From NCBI GenBank assembly GCA_003665825.1, contig QPFY01000005.1, positions 1,116,001 through 1,180,000 of the forward strand: a stretch of DNA of 64,000 bases, in the 5' to 3' direction. The stretch's first letter is position 1. Each line of letters begins with the position of its first letter. The DNA is from Microbotryum silenes-acaulis (Eukaryota > Basidiomycota > Microbotryomycetes > Microbotryales > Microbotryaceae). The position numbers were made by a program, and so were the translations under genes. This document shows, in pieces, positions 22,403-33,519 of this stretch. The notes beneath the pieces are model-generated. The model was not told where the DNA came from, made no database searches, and saw nothing but the letters and a program-made list of their open reading frames with translations.

Positions 22403-24772
22403 ATGTCGAACCCTCTGCCTGTGTCCCTGCCGCAGGAATGCCGCAAGGCCGCCAAGCTGCTCAACGCTTTCGCTGACCGTACGTCCACCAACCACCGCGA
22501 CCCCACTCTCCAGTCGCAGTTCGGCTTCACCTCTTCACCGCTTCACGCGATGAGCATCGACGGCTTACCCCGCTTGCTCATGTACACCACCCCACAGCTG
22601 GTAAAGGTCTGGACTCGATCATACCTCCCAACGTATTGCGCAGAGCCAAAGGTACGTCATCGCGCAGCCCACCCAATCTGCAACCCCCGACTGGCACTCC
22701 GTAGTGCTCGGCGTTCCCCTCGGTTGCTCAGTGCCCACCCACTCACTGAATAGCCTACTGACCGTGGTGTCAAATCACAGGTTTTGCTTTCCTCACCGTC
22801 GTCAAAGCCGGCTTCGTCTTTTCCGCTCGTGCTGGATCGGGTGTCGTCATCGCTCGCTTGCCCGATGGCAGTTGGTCCGCTCCCTCGGCCTGCGCAACCG
22901 CTGGAGGTGGGGTCGGCTTCCAGGTCGGCGTCGAGATGGCCGAGTTCATCATCATTCTCAAGTAGGTCCCCAACTTTGTATGGCGACTTTCAGCATCCAG
23001 AACAAAGCTTATCTCATCGCATCGTCACTCTGGCTTGCAGCTCTCGGGCTGCCGTAGCTTCCTTCATGGCCGCCGGCTCCATCAGTCTCGGCGGCAACAT
23101 GTCCATCGCCGCCGGGCCCATCGGTCGCAACGTCGAAGGCACCGGATCCATTTCCTCAAAGGGCAAGGTCGCCGCCATGTACTCGTACTCGCGAACCAAA
23201 GGCTTATTTGGAGGCGCCTCGATCGAAGGCTCCGTCATCGTCGAACGATCCGATGCGAACCGACAAGCCTACGGATTCGATGTCAAAGCCAAGCAGTTGC
23301 TCTCGGGTCAAGTCGATCCTCCCGCGTTCGCCGACCTCTTGATCGACACCATTGTTCGCAAATCTGGAGGAAGTTCTGAACATGTCCAGCGAAGCAACGG
23401 TGGGGATGATGACGATAACATCTACGACGACGATGACTTTGAGAACGATTCGGGGCACGAGAGAGGCGATTCGTTCGGCGGCGACCCTAAAGCGTATTCG
23501 TTCGGAAGCGCCTATGCGAGTGGAGGTAGCTCTTCTCGACCTTCAACCCCTGGTTCGCCAAAGATGGAAAAGTCGCTGTCTTCTTCGAAAGGGTTTGGCA
23601 GCAAGTTAAGCAACTTCGTCCCCGGGAGTGCGAGTCGATCGAGAAGCAGTTCGATCGCCGCCGCGCGAGCCGAGATTGGTGCACCGACCAGCTCGTTGAT
23701 GGCCAAGGAATCGAGCCGCGATGGACCCATATCCACTGGAACGACAAGGTTCGAAACGGAATTCACAAACGAGTTTGAGCAATCGGACGACCCCTTCAAG
23801 GATGGCGAGCACTGGAGAGGAAGCGTGGATAATCGAAGAAGCTCTGCGGCGAAACTGACCAAAGCTTCCTCGCCTCTCAACTCCTACTCGTCCCCACGGG
23901 TAGGAGGGCCCGGAATCAAAGACGTCGGTGCTGTTCCGGAGTGGGAGGCCCAGGCTTCTCTAACGAGGGACTCGTTCGATTCTCTGGACGATGATCGAGC
24001 CGAGCGAAACGGGTTCGGGAACAGATACGACGATGGAGCTCAGACCGATTATGGAACGTTTGGAGGGTCTTCGTCTTCCTCAGGAGGGCGTTTCCGATCT
24101 TCGACTGTAGGTTCCAATACTCGAACTACGGGACTGTTCGCGAGGGCACGAAGTGCGTCCAGTCCTTGGTCAAGCAAGAGCAAGAAGGCCGCCGCAGCGA
24201 ATGCACGTGCGGCTTCTCCTTATATCAACGAGCGGCCATCGCCTTTCGAGGACGACGACCCGTCGAACAAAAGCACGTATTCTACGCGAGCTCGATCAGG
24301 ATCTGCTGGTCCGGCACCCTGGGATTCGGAGGAAGAAGGTTTCTACAACACCGGCGACAGTCCGGCCTCACGATTACGTTCATCCTCAAGAGGCGCCGGG
24401 AGAGCCGACGAGAGCCAGCAAAACATCATCACGACACCGAGAGGCGAGCGAAAGGATCCGTTTGATTTCTCAGAGGTCGACGCCAATTTCGCTTCGAGCA
24501 TCTCTTCGCACCATCCTGGTCGAGCCGCAGGGAAAAGGTCCGGGAACTCGACGCCTAATGGAGGGAGGTCGAGGTCGAGCACGATCGGGGGTATCGGGAA
24601 AGCGATCGCGTTGTACGACTTCCCGGGCGTCGAAAGTACGGATCTGCCATTCAAGAAGGGGGATGTGATTACTGTTCTGAGCTGCGATGATGAGGAGTGG
24701 TGGAAGGGGAGGTTGAATTTGATCACCGGCATGTTCCCTAGGAACCGAGTCGAGGCTCATCTCGATAAATGA
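22403..24772 (+). CDS. LSB3: Ysc84/Lsb3-type actin-patch protein with SH3 domain
   Basis: Ysc84/Lsb3 proteins bind Las17/WASP and actin at endocytic patches. Exons 22403-22478, 22598-22651, 22781-22961 and 23041-24772 give 680 residues. The N-terminal SYLF/Ysc84 domain (residues about 1-215) starts LPQECRKAAKLLNAFAD and includes IIPPNVLRRAKGFAFLTVVK, VIARLPDGSWSAPSA and YSYSRTKGLFGGASIEGS. A long Ser-rich, acidic low-complexity linker follows (about 215-615). The C-terminal SH3 domain spans about 620-675, with the ALYDF motif, DLPFKKGDVITVL, DDEEWWKGRL and MFPRNRVE. This domain order is specific for the family. The linker is longer than in yeast. Exon 1-3 joins are supported by the continuous conserved domain. 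Confidence 0.92.
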
Positions 24773-24915
24773 GCAAATGGGCCAGGAGTGTAGTTTTGAA
24801 GATCAGCTCTTTTGCGGGTCATCAGTGCGGCGCTTTTTTATTGGTTGGAAGTTGCAACACAAAATAAATTACATCTTGACAACAGAAAGGCGAAGTGGGA
24901 CCTGTGATAGCTAGG

Positions 24916-27900
24916 TTACTCGTCATCTTCTTCCTCCTCCTCTTCTTCGTCCTCGTCGTCAGCTTGAGGAGCAGGCACACGTCGGACTGGAAGCGCAACT
25001 GCCTCTTCTTCCTCCTCGCTCTGCTCAGCAGCTGATTCAGCCTCATCCTCCTGGCTCGCCTCCTCATCTTGAACCCCCTCAAGGTTCGTCTTGACGAAAT
25101 CTCGAACGTCAGCAAACTCAGCCGACGCTTGCCACGCTTCCTCATCCACCTCATTGACCTGTTCCTCGCACGTCTTGACGACCATCTTCTCGAACCTTTC
25201 CAGCGCATTCTTGGAAACCGTATCCGACAGAGCCCTCTTCGATTTGGTCGCTTTGATTAACCACAACAAAGCCTTGACCTTCAAACCCGGCGCTTCCAAG
25301 GGGATATACAATTTGGGTAAAAGTTGACACAACAACTTGCGTTCGTCCTTCAGGGTTTGTTGGAACAACGCCTTGATCATTTGCACGCTCAGATCGAGAT
25401 GAATCGTTTCGTCGAGCTGGGCACGCGAGGCTTTGGTGTCTTCGGCCGCTAGGATCGATTTTTGAGGATCGGTCCAGTCGAGCAATTGAAGACCGATTTG
25501 TAGAGGTGCAACCATCGCGTTCCGTTCCGTCGTACCCAATTCGTCGTACACGTCCTTTAGCAACGCCAAAGTTGGCAAGAAGACCTTGGACACCCGTCGT
25601 TGATTCGCGGGGTTCGAATATGCGTAGACGGGGAAGAAGTAGGAGAGGCATTGGCGCAATTTTTGATTGTCGATCGTTTCGGAAGCGAAGTAGAGGAGCA
25701 CGAGGCGGGAGAGAATCTCTTCGTCCGTGACAAGGTTCGAGAGCATGAGCTTACATACGCCGATCACGCAGGTTGCTTCGGCTTCGGGTTCTTCTTGTTC
25801 CAGCGAGGACATGAGGAAGCCGAGAATGACGTCAGCCTATAGGAGCGAAAGGTGATGCCAAAGTGGTTCCGTCAGCATTGACGAACTACTCGTTCAATTT
25901 AGAGAACTTGAGCTCACCCCGAAACCGCGGTCGGCGCCGAGATTGATCCCATGCAAAACAAGCAGATCAAAGAGAGTTTGCAAGATCTTGACCCGGAGCT
26001 CGCCCTCCGTATCTTGACTTTGGCGCGCGAGCAACTCGAACGAGTCGACCGCTGTCGGCTGCAGTGAGTCATTGTTTAGCGCTCGGCCGCCCCAACACAC
26101 GCACCGCCACAGCCGAACTGCTTACCTTGTCCAGTAGGGAGATCAATCCGAGGCAGACGAGGCCAGACGATCGAACCTCTTGATCCTTCTGCTTGATCGC
26201 CGGCACGACCAGCTCGGTCACGAGCCCATGAAGCATCGAGTTCTCTTGCAACGCCTGTTCCATATCAATCAAGCCACCAAAGAAATCAGCCCCACCCCCC
26301 TCCCCCCTCGATGAAACCTGTTGGTAAAGACTTACGCCCATGACTCGTTCGAGCAAGGCCTTGACGATCACGAGGCATCGCAAATCAAGCTGCTTGCGTC
26401 GAGCGAAGATGACGGGCTCTTGGGAAGCCGTGTAGCGACGCTTACGCCGGGCCTTGCGAGCTTCCGCGTCTTCATCTTCGTCCTCATCCTCTGAATCGTT
26501 GTCGAGATCGGCATCATCGTCTGTCGTCATCAGGTGCGAGTCCGCACGAAGGGATTGAACGATCTCGACGACGATTCTCATGAATTCCTTCTCCGACGAA
26601 GTCACCTTGAGCAAAACGTCCAAGCACTTCGGCACCAACGAGTAAGGTAAAATCGAATTGGACATCATCTCGCGCATCAGTTCGAACATCTTGCGACGAC
26701 CAATCTCGTCACCGTAATCGAGGTCAATGGCCATCTCGACCAATTCACCGACGACGAATTCGAGCTCGAGTTCGGCGCCTTCGTCTCGTTCGGCCGCGTC
26801 GAGCGATACGACCAATTTGGTCCACTCGTTTTGGACGAAGAAGGCCAGGGCAGTGACGACGGGTTCGAGGTCGGCTAGGCGAGGGTCTTCGAGTTGGCGC
26901 AGATGGTTCAAGTAGACGCGAGTCGTGAAGGCCGTGTGAGGGGTTAGACTTTGCCAGAATTCACCTTTGGGAGGCACAAGGGGAAGGGAATCAGTTACTG
27001 CGAATTGAGGGACAAAGCAATATCCGCGACTTACCTCCAAAGTCAATCCCTTCCATGAGAGCTGGGTTTGAATCGAAGATGGCCGAGAGAATATTTTCCG
27101 CTGCTTTCCCTTCATAAAGATCGAAGAACTCCAAAAACTGTACGAGAGCGCAAGGTCAGCTTTCGATAGAGCGGTCAAGTATGATCTCGGTGGACATACC
27201 CGAACGACGCCTCCGGCTTCCTCGGCCCACTTCGAAACCAATTTCTTGGCTGCTCGTCGAACCCCTTCCTCTCGATCCCTCAAGCCACGAGCAATCGCGT
27301 CCTCGCGCTGTGTCTGAGTCAAACGAGCACAGGGTATTTCGTACAGAACATGAAGGTACGCGGCACGTCGATTGATGGGGTCGACGTCCAGAGTCCGCAT
27401 CAGCAAGGCCGGCAGGGTCTTGGGCGAAGGGATGAGATTGAAGAGCGCGGCGCGTCGAACCTCGCTGTTATACACAGGGATAGATCAGTCACTTGCCCGT
27501 TCACTCTGTTGTGATAGTCACCATGAGAGATGTATGAGGATGTGAAAACTCACGCAGCAGGATCGTGGGTGAGCACGTCGATGAGCACATCTGACACGCT
27601 CAGCTCGTCGTCGTCATCCTCATCGACCTCGTCGGCTTCCTGGAGCTTGGCCAAAGCCACGACGGCTTGCATGCGAACGGTCGATTCCTTATCCCGCACC
27701 CGTTCGAGCAAGGCCTGTTTGAGCAGCTGATAAGTATCGTCACTGATGAAGAAGAGATGGGCATATTAGATCAGAGCGGGTACCCCAAGCCCGACAAGGC
27801 ATGCGAAAATACTGACTCGATCTCGCCGAGACTGTTGACCATGAGCGCGACGAGTTGCACGCTGCGGAAGCGAGCGACCTTGTTCTTGGCCTGGAATCCT

Positions 27901-28429
27901 TTTAGCAAGAAGGCGAGGAGTTGGGCCACGAGTCGCGAGGCGGGCCCGTCCTCGTCCTCGTCGTCATCCTGTTCGCCTGCTTCGGCCTCACGTTGTTTGA
28001 AGTCTAGTTGGTCACGGAATGGCAAGCAACGCCGACATGAGCGCTGCGCTTTTGATCGAATATGCCACAATTTGATTCCAACTTACCGTGCTCGACCGCG
28101 AAACCGACGAAGCCCGCAATATACTTGATGATGCGATCGGCCTGCTCGACACCCTTCTTGACGCCGAGCGGATGAACGACCGCAGCCCGGAACGCGTCAC
28201 CGAACGCTTTCTCGCCCGTCAGCCTGAGCGTCGTTCCATCGTTGGACAGGGTCGTGACCTGCGCGGCTCGAAGAAATAGGCCGTGCAAGGTGTTGATGTT
28301 CTTGCGGTGCGACGCTACCGAGTGCTGCGACGCGCCAAACAGTTGCGGCACTTGCTGCTGCAGCGTCCGTTGAACTGTCTCGAGCGAGTCGAGCTTGGAA
28401 GTTGAGGGAGCTGCTTTAGGGCCTGGCAT
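24916..28429 (-). CDS. YCG1: Condensin subunit Ycg1 / CAP-G
   Basis: Ycg1/Cnd3 is a HEAT-repeat subunit of condensin that binds DNA with the kleisin Brn1 during mitotic chromosome compaction. Minus-strand exons are 28429-28087, 28003-27817, 27742-27554, 27464-27200, 27137-27035, 26964-26336, 26254-26126, 26058-25918 and 25836-24916 (968 residues). HEAT repeats include LAFLLKGFQAKNKVARFRSV, LLKQALLERVRDKESTVRMQ and VRRAALFNLIPSPKTLPALL; the last two phrases are characteristic. The condensin G C-terminal domain follows, with LRQCLSYFFPVYAYSNPANQ. The extreme C-terminus is acidic (EEEEEEDDE). Acidic low-complexity insertions occur at about residues 130-140 and 225-235. It converges with LSB3 (143 bp between stops). 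Confidence 0.9.
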
Positions 28430-29421
28430 TGTGAATGTAGGTATCCTGATAGACGGGCTGGCGGTGGATCGCGTCAAGAAGGGGAGTGGGCTCGGGTGGA
28501 GCTGGTGCGGCGTGTTGATTGATGCGCCAGTTCGTCGCCTACGCCGTGTTGCTCGCTAAACGGCAGTGGATGTAGCTAACACGGGTCAAGGTCTTGATCT
28601 TACAAAATCCTGCAAGTCGACTAGGCTCGTAAAGCGGAACACCACCCGGTCGCGTGCCTTCGTTGTTGATGAGTGGCGGAAGAATGGTCAACAGCCGCCC
28701 GGTTGCGTGAACGAACACCCACAAACTTGAGCTCGGACCGCTTTGTCGGCAAAGTCGGAGCTGATCGGCCCCGGCCGGAGATTGTGAACATGAACCTTCG
28801 AAACGCTTACTGACGGCAAGACAGGTTCCCATGATCAGAGTTTCCTTCCGAATCCAGTAAACTTCACTCACATTTTTTTTGCACTTTTGATGGCTCCATA
28901 CCGCCACTCGGAGGTCATTAGGCAGCATTTCGGAACGACCGACATGCACTTTCGCAGAAGAGGTCCAAGAGCGTTCTCCAGAGGCTTGGAAAAACTTCGA
29001 GGCGTGTACACGCACTCCAGGGGTCAGTAGTGCGTGTGCCAGGACTCAGGTCTCAGGAGCGGCGTCCGGACCCCAGTTCTCGGGCAGGAGCAGATTCAGT
29101 CGACCTGAAGACCCAGCTCGCGACTGCTCGTGAGAGGTCGCGGCTGGTCGCGGGTTTTGAAAATCTGACCAGGTCGCGGCTTGACCACCTTCTCGTTCTC
29201 CATCCCCCTCTCCGTATCCTCCTTCTCTCCCCATAGAAGTGAATACCCGCATTTATAGATTGCACGAGTCACCTCTGCATCTCCGCATACTAGACTGTAC
29301 ACGACTGCAACCTCTGTCCAAGAGTAGCAGCCTCCAGTCCGTCCTCGAACCTTTGCCTTCGCAAGCTTCGCACGCCGCTACCGCCGGCCCTTTAACGTTC
29401 GCTAACTCGACTCGTTGAGTG
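28430..29421. other. Divergent intergenic region YCG1 / left EF3 copy
   Basis: About 1 kb with no supported gene. A CATTTATAG stretch near 29250 on the + strand is a plausible TATA element for the left elongation factor gene, followed by a CT-rich leader up to 29421. Weak open frames here have no recognisable content. Confidence 0.45.
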
Positions 29422-29422
29422 T

Positions 29423-29737
29423 GTGAGTAACCGCGTCCTTTCTTTGCACTCGTACTTGAACCCGGTCTGCGGAAGTCATTGTGCATCTTATGCTGACTTT
29501 GCTGCTCCCTCCCATGCCTTTCGCTTTGCCACACCGCGCGCTCGCCGACTTGCCGCTCGCCTGCCGCTTGCCGCGCCCACGCCCACGTCGCTCGATTCGT
29601 TGCCGACCCGAAAACGTGTCGCTTCCCGGCGCCCGTAAACGTCCTACACTCGCACTCGTACCACGCGCCGCCCGGACACACGCTGCGGAACAACTCGATC
29701 TCAAACTCGATCTCATCTCCGTTGCCCGGATCACGCA
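29423..29737 (+). other. Probable 5' UTR intron of left EF3 copy
   Basis: GTGAGT at 29423 and an acceptor CACGCAG at about 29737 precede the ATG at 29784 with no ATG-initiated long frame between. The same intron is in the other copy, and the duplicated segment begins one base before this donor. Inferred from splice consensus only. Confidence 0.45.
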
Positions 29738-29783
29738 GTCTTGGAAGCCACCTACCTAACCGTACCCACTCCCCCCAACCCTT

Positions 29784-32700
29784 ATGCCCACCGCCGTCAT
29801 GTCCAAGAACGAGTCGCCCGCCGTCTCGACACCGATCAAGATCGACGCCGCCGCCGTCAAGGCCGAAGGCCACCACGTCGCGACCGGCGATGAGGTCCAG
29901 GTCGACATCCACACCGTCTTGTCCTCGCCCGACCGCGCTGCGCGCGAGAAGGCCGCGACCGAGCTCGTCGACCTCGTCAAGATCGAAGGCCCGCAGGCGT
30001 TCGTCCGATTGGGCCTCGCCGACGCGATCGAAAAGGGACTCAACGACAAGAAGAACGCCGTCGCGCGTGAGGGCGCATGCGAGCTCTTGTCGATCCTCGT
30101 CGAGCAGGGTGTCGGCAACGCCGTCGAGCCCTTCTTCTTTGAGAAGCTGATGCAGCAGATCGTCAGCGAGACGTTCGCCGACAAGGTCACGTCCGTGCGC
30201 GAGGCCGCCGTCTCGGCCGTCAAGTCGATCGTGCAGGTCGCGACGTCGTGGGCGACGCCTATCTTCTTGCCCATCTTGCTCCACCAGATCAGGACCGCCG
30301 GCAAGTGGCAAGTCAAGACGGGCTCGTTGGCCATCATCGACCAACTCGTCGTTTCGGCCCCGGAGCAGTGCGCCATGCTCATGCCCGACATTATCCCTCC
30401 CATGGTTGAGGCCATCTGGGGTGAGTTTTCCGAGTCGGCGCGCTTTGACCTCGCACGGTGACCCCGTGCTGATGAATCTTGCCTTCACCCTTCCCCGCAG
30501 ACACCAAGGCCGACGTCAAGAAGGCCGCCCGCGCCTCGTTGACCAAGTTGACCGCGCTCGTCTCGAACAAGGATATCGAAAAGTTCATCCCCGCTCTGAT
30601 CAACGCGCTCATCAACCCGATCGAGGAGGTGCCCAAGACGATCCAGCTCTTGGCCGCGACGACGTTCGTGTCCGAGGTCGACTCGCCTACGCTTGCGCTC
30701 ATGGCCCCGCTCCTGTCGCGTGGTTTGAACGAGAAGCTTACGTCGACCTTGCGCAAGGTCGCGACCATCATCGACAACATGGCCAAGCTCGTCGACAACG
30801 AGTGGACCGTCCGACCGTTCTTGCCCAAGCTCTTGCCCGGTCTGATCAAGGTCAGCACCACGATCGCCGACCCGGAAGCGCGTGGTGTGGTGATCAAGGC
30901 AATCAAGACCCTGCGCGAGATCGGCAACACCGAGGGCGACGGAACGGACTTGCCGCCCTTGCGTCACCAGACGACCGAGGGTGCCGCCCCCTTGGTCGTC
31001 GATGCAATCAAGAAGACCGACTCGGCGTCCAAGCTCGATGCGTCGTCGCCGTTGGTGCACTACATCGCGTCGCTCGTCGCCAACTTGGTCAACGCGCGCA
31101 ACTTTGAGCCGACCGAATGGGACTCGGCTCTCGTTCCCTATGTCTCGCTCGCGCTCCCCCACTCGATCCGTGCCAACCAGGCGCAGGCCGTCGTGCGCGC
31201 CGTGCTCGAAAAGTCGGCGTCCGACGAGGGCGAGGAGATCGAGGTTTTCCCCGATGAGGAGGAGGGCGAGGACTTGTGCAACTGCACCTTCTCGCTCGCT
31301 TACGGTGCCAAGATTTTGCTCAACACCGCGACGCTCCGTCTCAAGCGTGGCCATCGCTACGGTTTGTGCGGTCGCAACGGTACGGGCAAGTCGACGCTCA
31401 TGCGCGCGATCGACAACGGCCAGGTTGAGGGTTTCCCTTCGCCCGACGAGGTGCGCACCTTCTACGTTGAGCACGATGTCGACGGTGACGAGACCGAGAA
31501 CACGATCATCTCGTTCGTGCTCAAGGACAAGCGTATCCTCAAGGACGAGGCCGAGTGCCGCCGCGTGCTCGACACGGTCGGGTTCACGCCCGAGCGACAA
31601 GAGTCGGCGATCGGCTCGCTGTCTGGTGGATGGAAAATGAAGCTCGCGTTGGCGCGTGCCATCCTGTTCGAGGCCGATATTCTCTTGCTCGACGAGCCGA
31701 CGAACCACTTGGACGTGCTTAACGTCGCCTGGCTCGAGAATTACCTCACGTCGCTGACGACGTGCACGTCCATCATCGTCTCGCACGACTCGGGCTTCCT
31801 CAACAACATCACGACCGACATTTTGCACTTGAACCGCTTCAAGGTCAAGCGTTATCCCGGTAACTTGCAAGCGTTCATTAAGCACGTGCCCGAGGCCAAG
31901 GCCTACTACGAACTCTCGGTCGAGGAGGAGTACCAGTTCAAGTTCCCCGATCCCCCTCTGCTCGACGGTGTCAAGACCAAGGAGAAGTCGTTGATGAAGA
32001 TGCGCCACGTCAGTTTCCAGTACCCCGGCACGGCCGCGCCGCAGTTGTACGACATCTCGCTGCAGGTCTCGTTGTCGTCGCGTGTCGCCGTCTTGGGCCC
32101 CAACGGAGGTGGAAAGTCGACCTTGGTCAAGCTGCTCGTCGGCGAGACTGAGCCCAACAAGGGCGGTGAGGTGTGGAAGCACCCCAACTTGGTGCTTGGA
32201 TACGTCGCGCAGCACGCGTTCCACCACATCGATTGCCATCTCGACAAGACCCCGCTCGAGTACATGCTCCAGCGATACCAGACCGGTGAGGACTTGGAGG
32301 AGCTCAGCAAGGGCAACCGCATCCTGTCTGAGGAGGAGCAGAAGAAGATGAAGGAGGGTTCGATCGTCGTCGTCGAGGGCGTGAAGCGCACGATCGAGGA
32401 CGTGACGAACCGCAAGAAGCTGAAGCAGTCGTTCGAGTACGAGTGCTCGTTCAAAGGCATGTCGTCGTCCGAGAACATCTGGCTGCCGCGCGACGAGCTC
32501 ATCCGACGTGGTTTCGAGAAGAAGGTTATGGAGGTCGACACGCGCGAGGCGCAAAAGGCCGGTCTGCTGCGCCCTCTCGTCCGTCGCGAGATCGAGCTGC
32601 ACATGGCCGACTTTGGTCTCGAGGCCGAGTTCGTGACACACAACACGATGCGAGGTCTTTCCGGTGGACAGAAGGTCAAGGTCGTGCTCGCTGCCGCGAC

Positions 32701-33100
32701 ATGGCGACGACCGCACGTCGTCATCCTCGACGAGCCGACAAATTACCTCGACCGAGAGTCGCTCGCCGCGCTCATCGCCGCGCTGAAGACGTTCGAAGGT
32801 GGTGTGCTCGTCATCACACACAACCGCGAGTTCTCCGAGTCGATCTGCACTGAAGTGTGGGCCATGAACCAGGGTTACCTCGAGGCGTCCGGCCACAACT
32901 GGGTCGAAGGTCAGGGCTCTGGCCCGCGCATCGACAAGGTCGACGAGGAGGAGAAGGACGTCTTTGACGCCATGGGCAACAAGATCGAGCAGAAGAAGGG
33001 CCCCAAGAAGCTGTCGTCGTCGGATGCCCGCAAGGCCAAGAAGGCCCGCATGGCCCGCAAAAAGCTCGGACTTCCCTCAGACGACGAGGAGGAGCTGTAG
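29784..33100 (+). CDS. TEF3: Translation elongation factor 3 (ABC-F ATPase), copy 1
   Basis: EF3 is the fungus-specific ribosome-associated ATPase that promotes E-site tRNA release during elongation. Exons 29784-30420 and 30501-33100 give 1,078 residues, the family length. The N-terminal about 310 residues are HEAT repeats (EGACELLSILVEQGVGNAVE, IIPPMVEAIW). The first ABC domain has Walker A GRNGTGKST, signature LSGGWKMKLALARA and Walker B LLLDEPTNHLD. The second has GPNGGGKSTLVKL, LSGGQKVKVVLAAATWRRPH and VILDEPTNYLD, with the chromodomain-like insertion between. The C-terminus is the Lys-rich ribosome-binding tail (KKLSSSDARKAKKARMARKK). A second in-frame ATG at 29799 could also be used. 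Codon use is strongly biased to C/G endings, as in a highly expressed gene. Confidence 0.97.
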
Positions 33101-33101
33101 A

Positions 33102-33519
33102 TGATGTGGTTGTGTGCGGTTTGAAACAGTTTAGACCCCATAGATGCTTCCTCTTGATGTTCTTTCTCTCTGGCACGTTGTAATTCATCATTTTGGTTCA
33201 TTCTCTTCTTTGTTCGGGGATGTCCTGTGACTCTCCCTGCATCGCTTTCAGTTCTGAGCCTGTTTCAGCGGAACAGTGATGCCGTCGGGCATTATCTCGT
33301 GACAGTATGGACATTTGCGAGCGAAATCACAGCCAACCCCGGCTCCTGTGGAGGCTTTCAGTCACTTGCTCTCGATCAGGTCGTCGCCGTCCAATGACAG
33401 AAGCCGACAACTACCTGGAAGCGCGTGGCAAAGGTATCCTGGGTATGGTTGGTATAGGGATTACACATCTCACTCTGACAACTACGCATCCGTCGAGGAC
33501 TACCAGTCAAATAGAGGGT
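33102..33519. other. 3' ends of EF3 copy 1 and chitin deacetylase
   Basis: About 420 bp between two convergent genes. T-rich stretch 33130-33215 fits the EF3 3' UTR/terminator. No gene seen. Confidence 0.45.

Larger units (their letters stand above)
29422..33101 (+). repeat. Left arm of a 3,680-bp inverted repeat (EF3 gene)
   Basis: This segment matches the reverse complement of 41125-44804; I found no difference at the points compared. Translations of all six frames agree between the arms, including an 803-codon antisense frame. Similarity starts at TGTGAGTAACC (29422) and ends one base after the stop codon (33101). Flanks beyond these points are unrelated. Confidence 0.93.

Noticed and set aside
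23352..24668. Alternative-frame proteins within the LSB3 Ser-rich linker
   Set aside because: Shadow frames of the low-complexity region; the Ysc84 and SH3 domains fix the real frame.
29253..30488. 411-codon minus-strand frame over the EF3 5' region
   Set aside because: Antisense of EF3 exon 1, composition typical of shadows (Asp/Arg/Gly-rich), and its other-copy version differs only by flank.
30485..32896. 803-codon open frame antisense to EF3 (and its copy at 41330-43741)
   Set aside because: Exact shadow of a highly codon-biased gene; no domain, no ATG context, and duplicated only because EF3 is.
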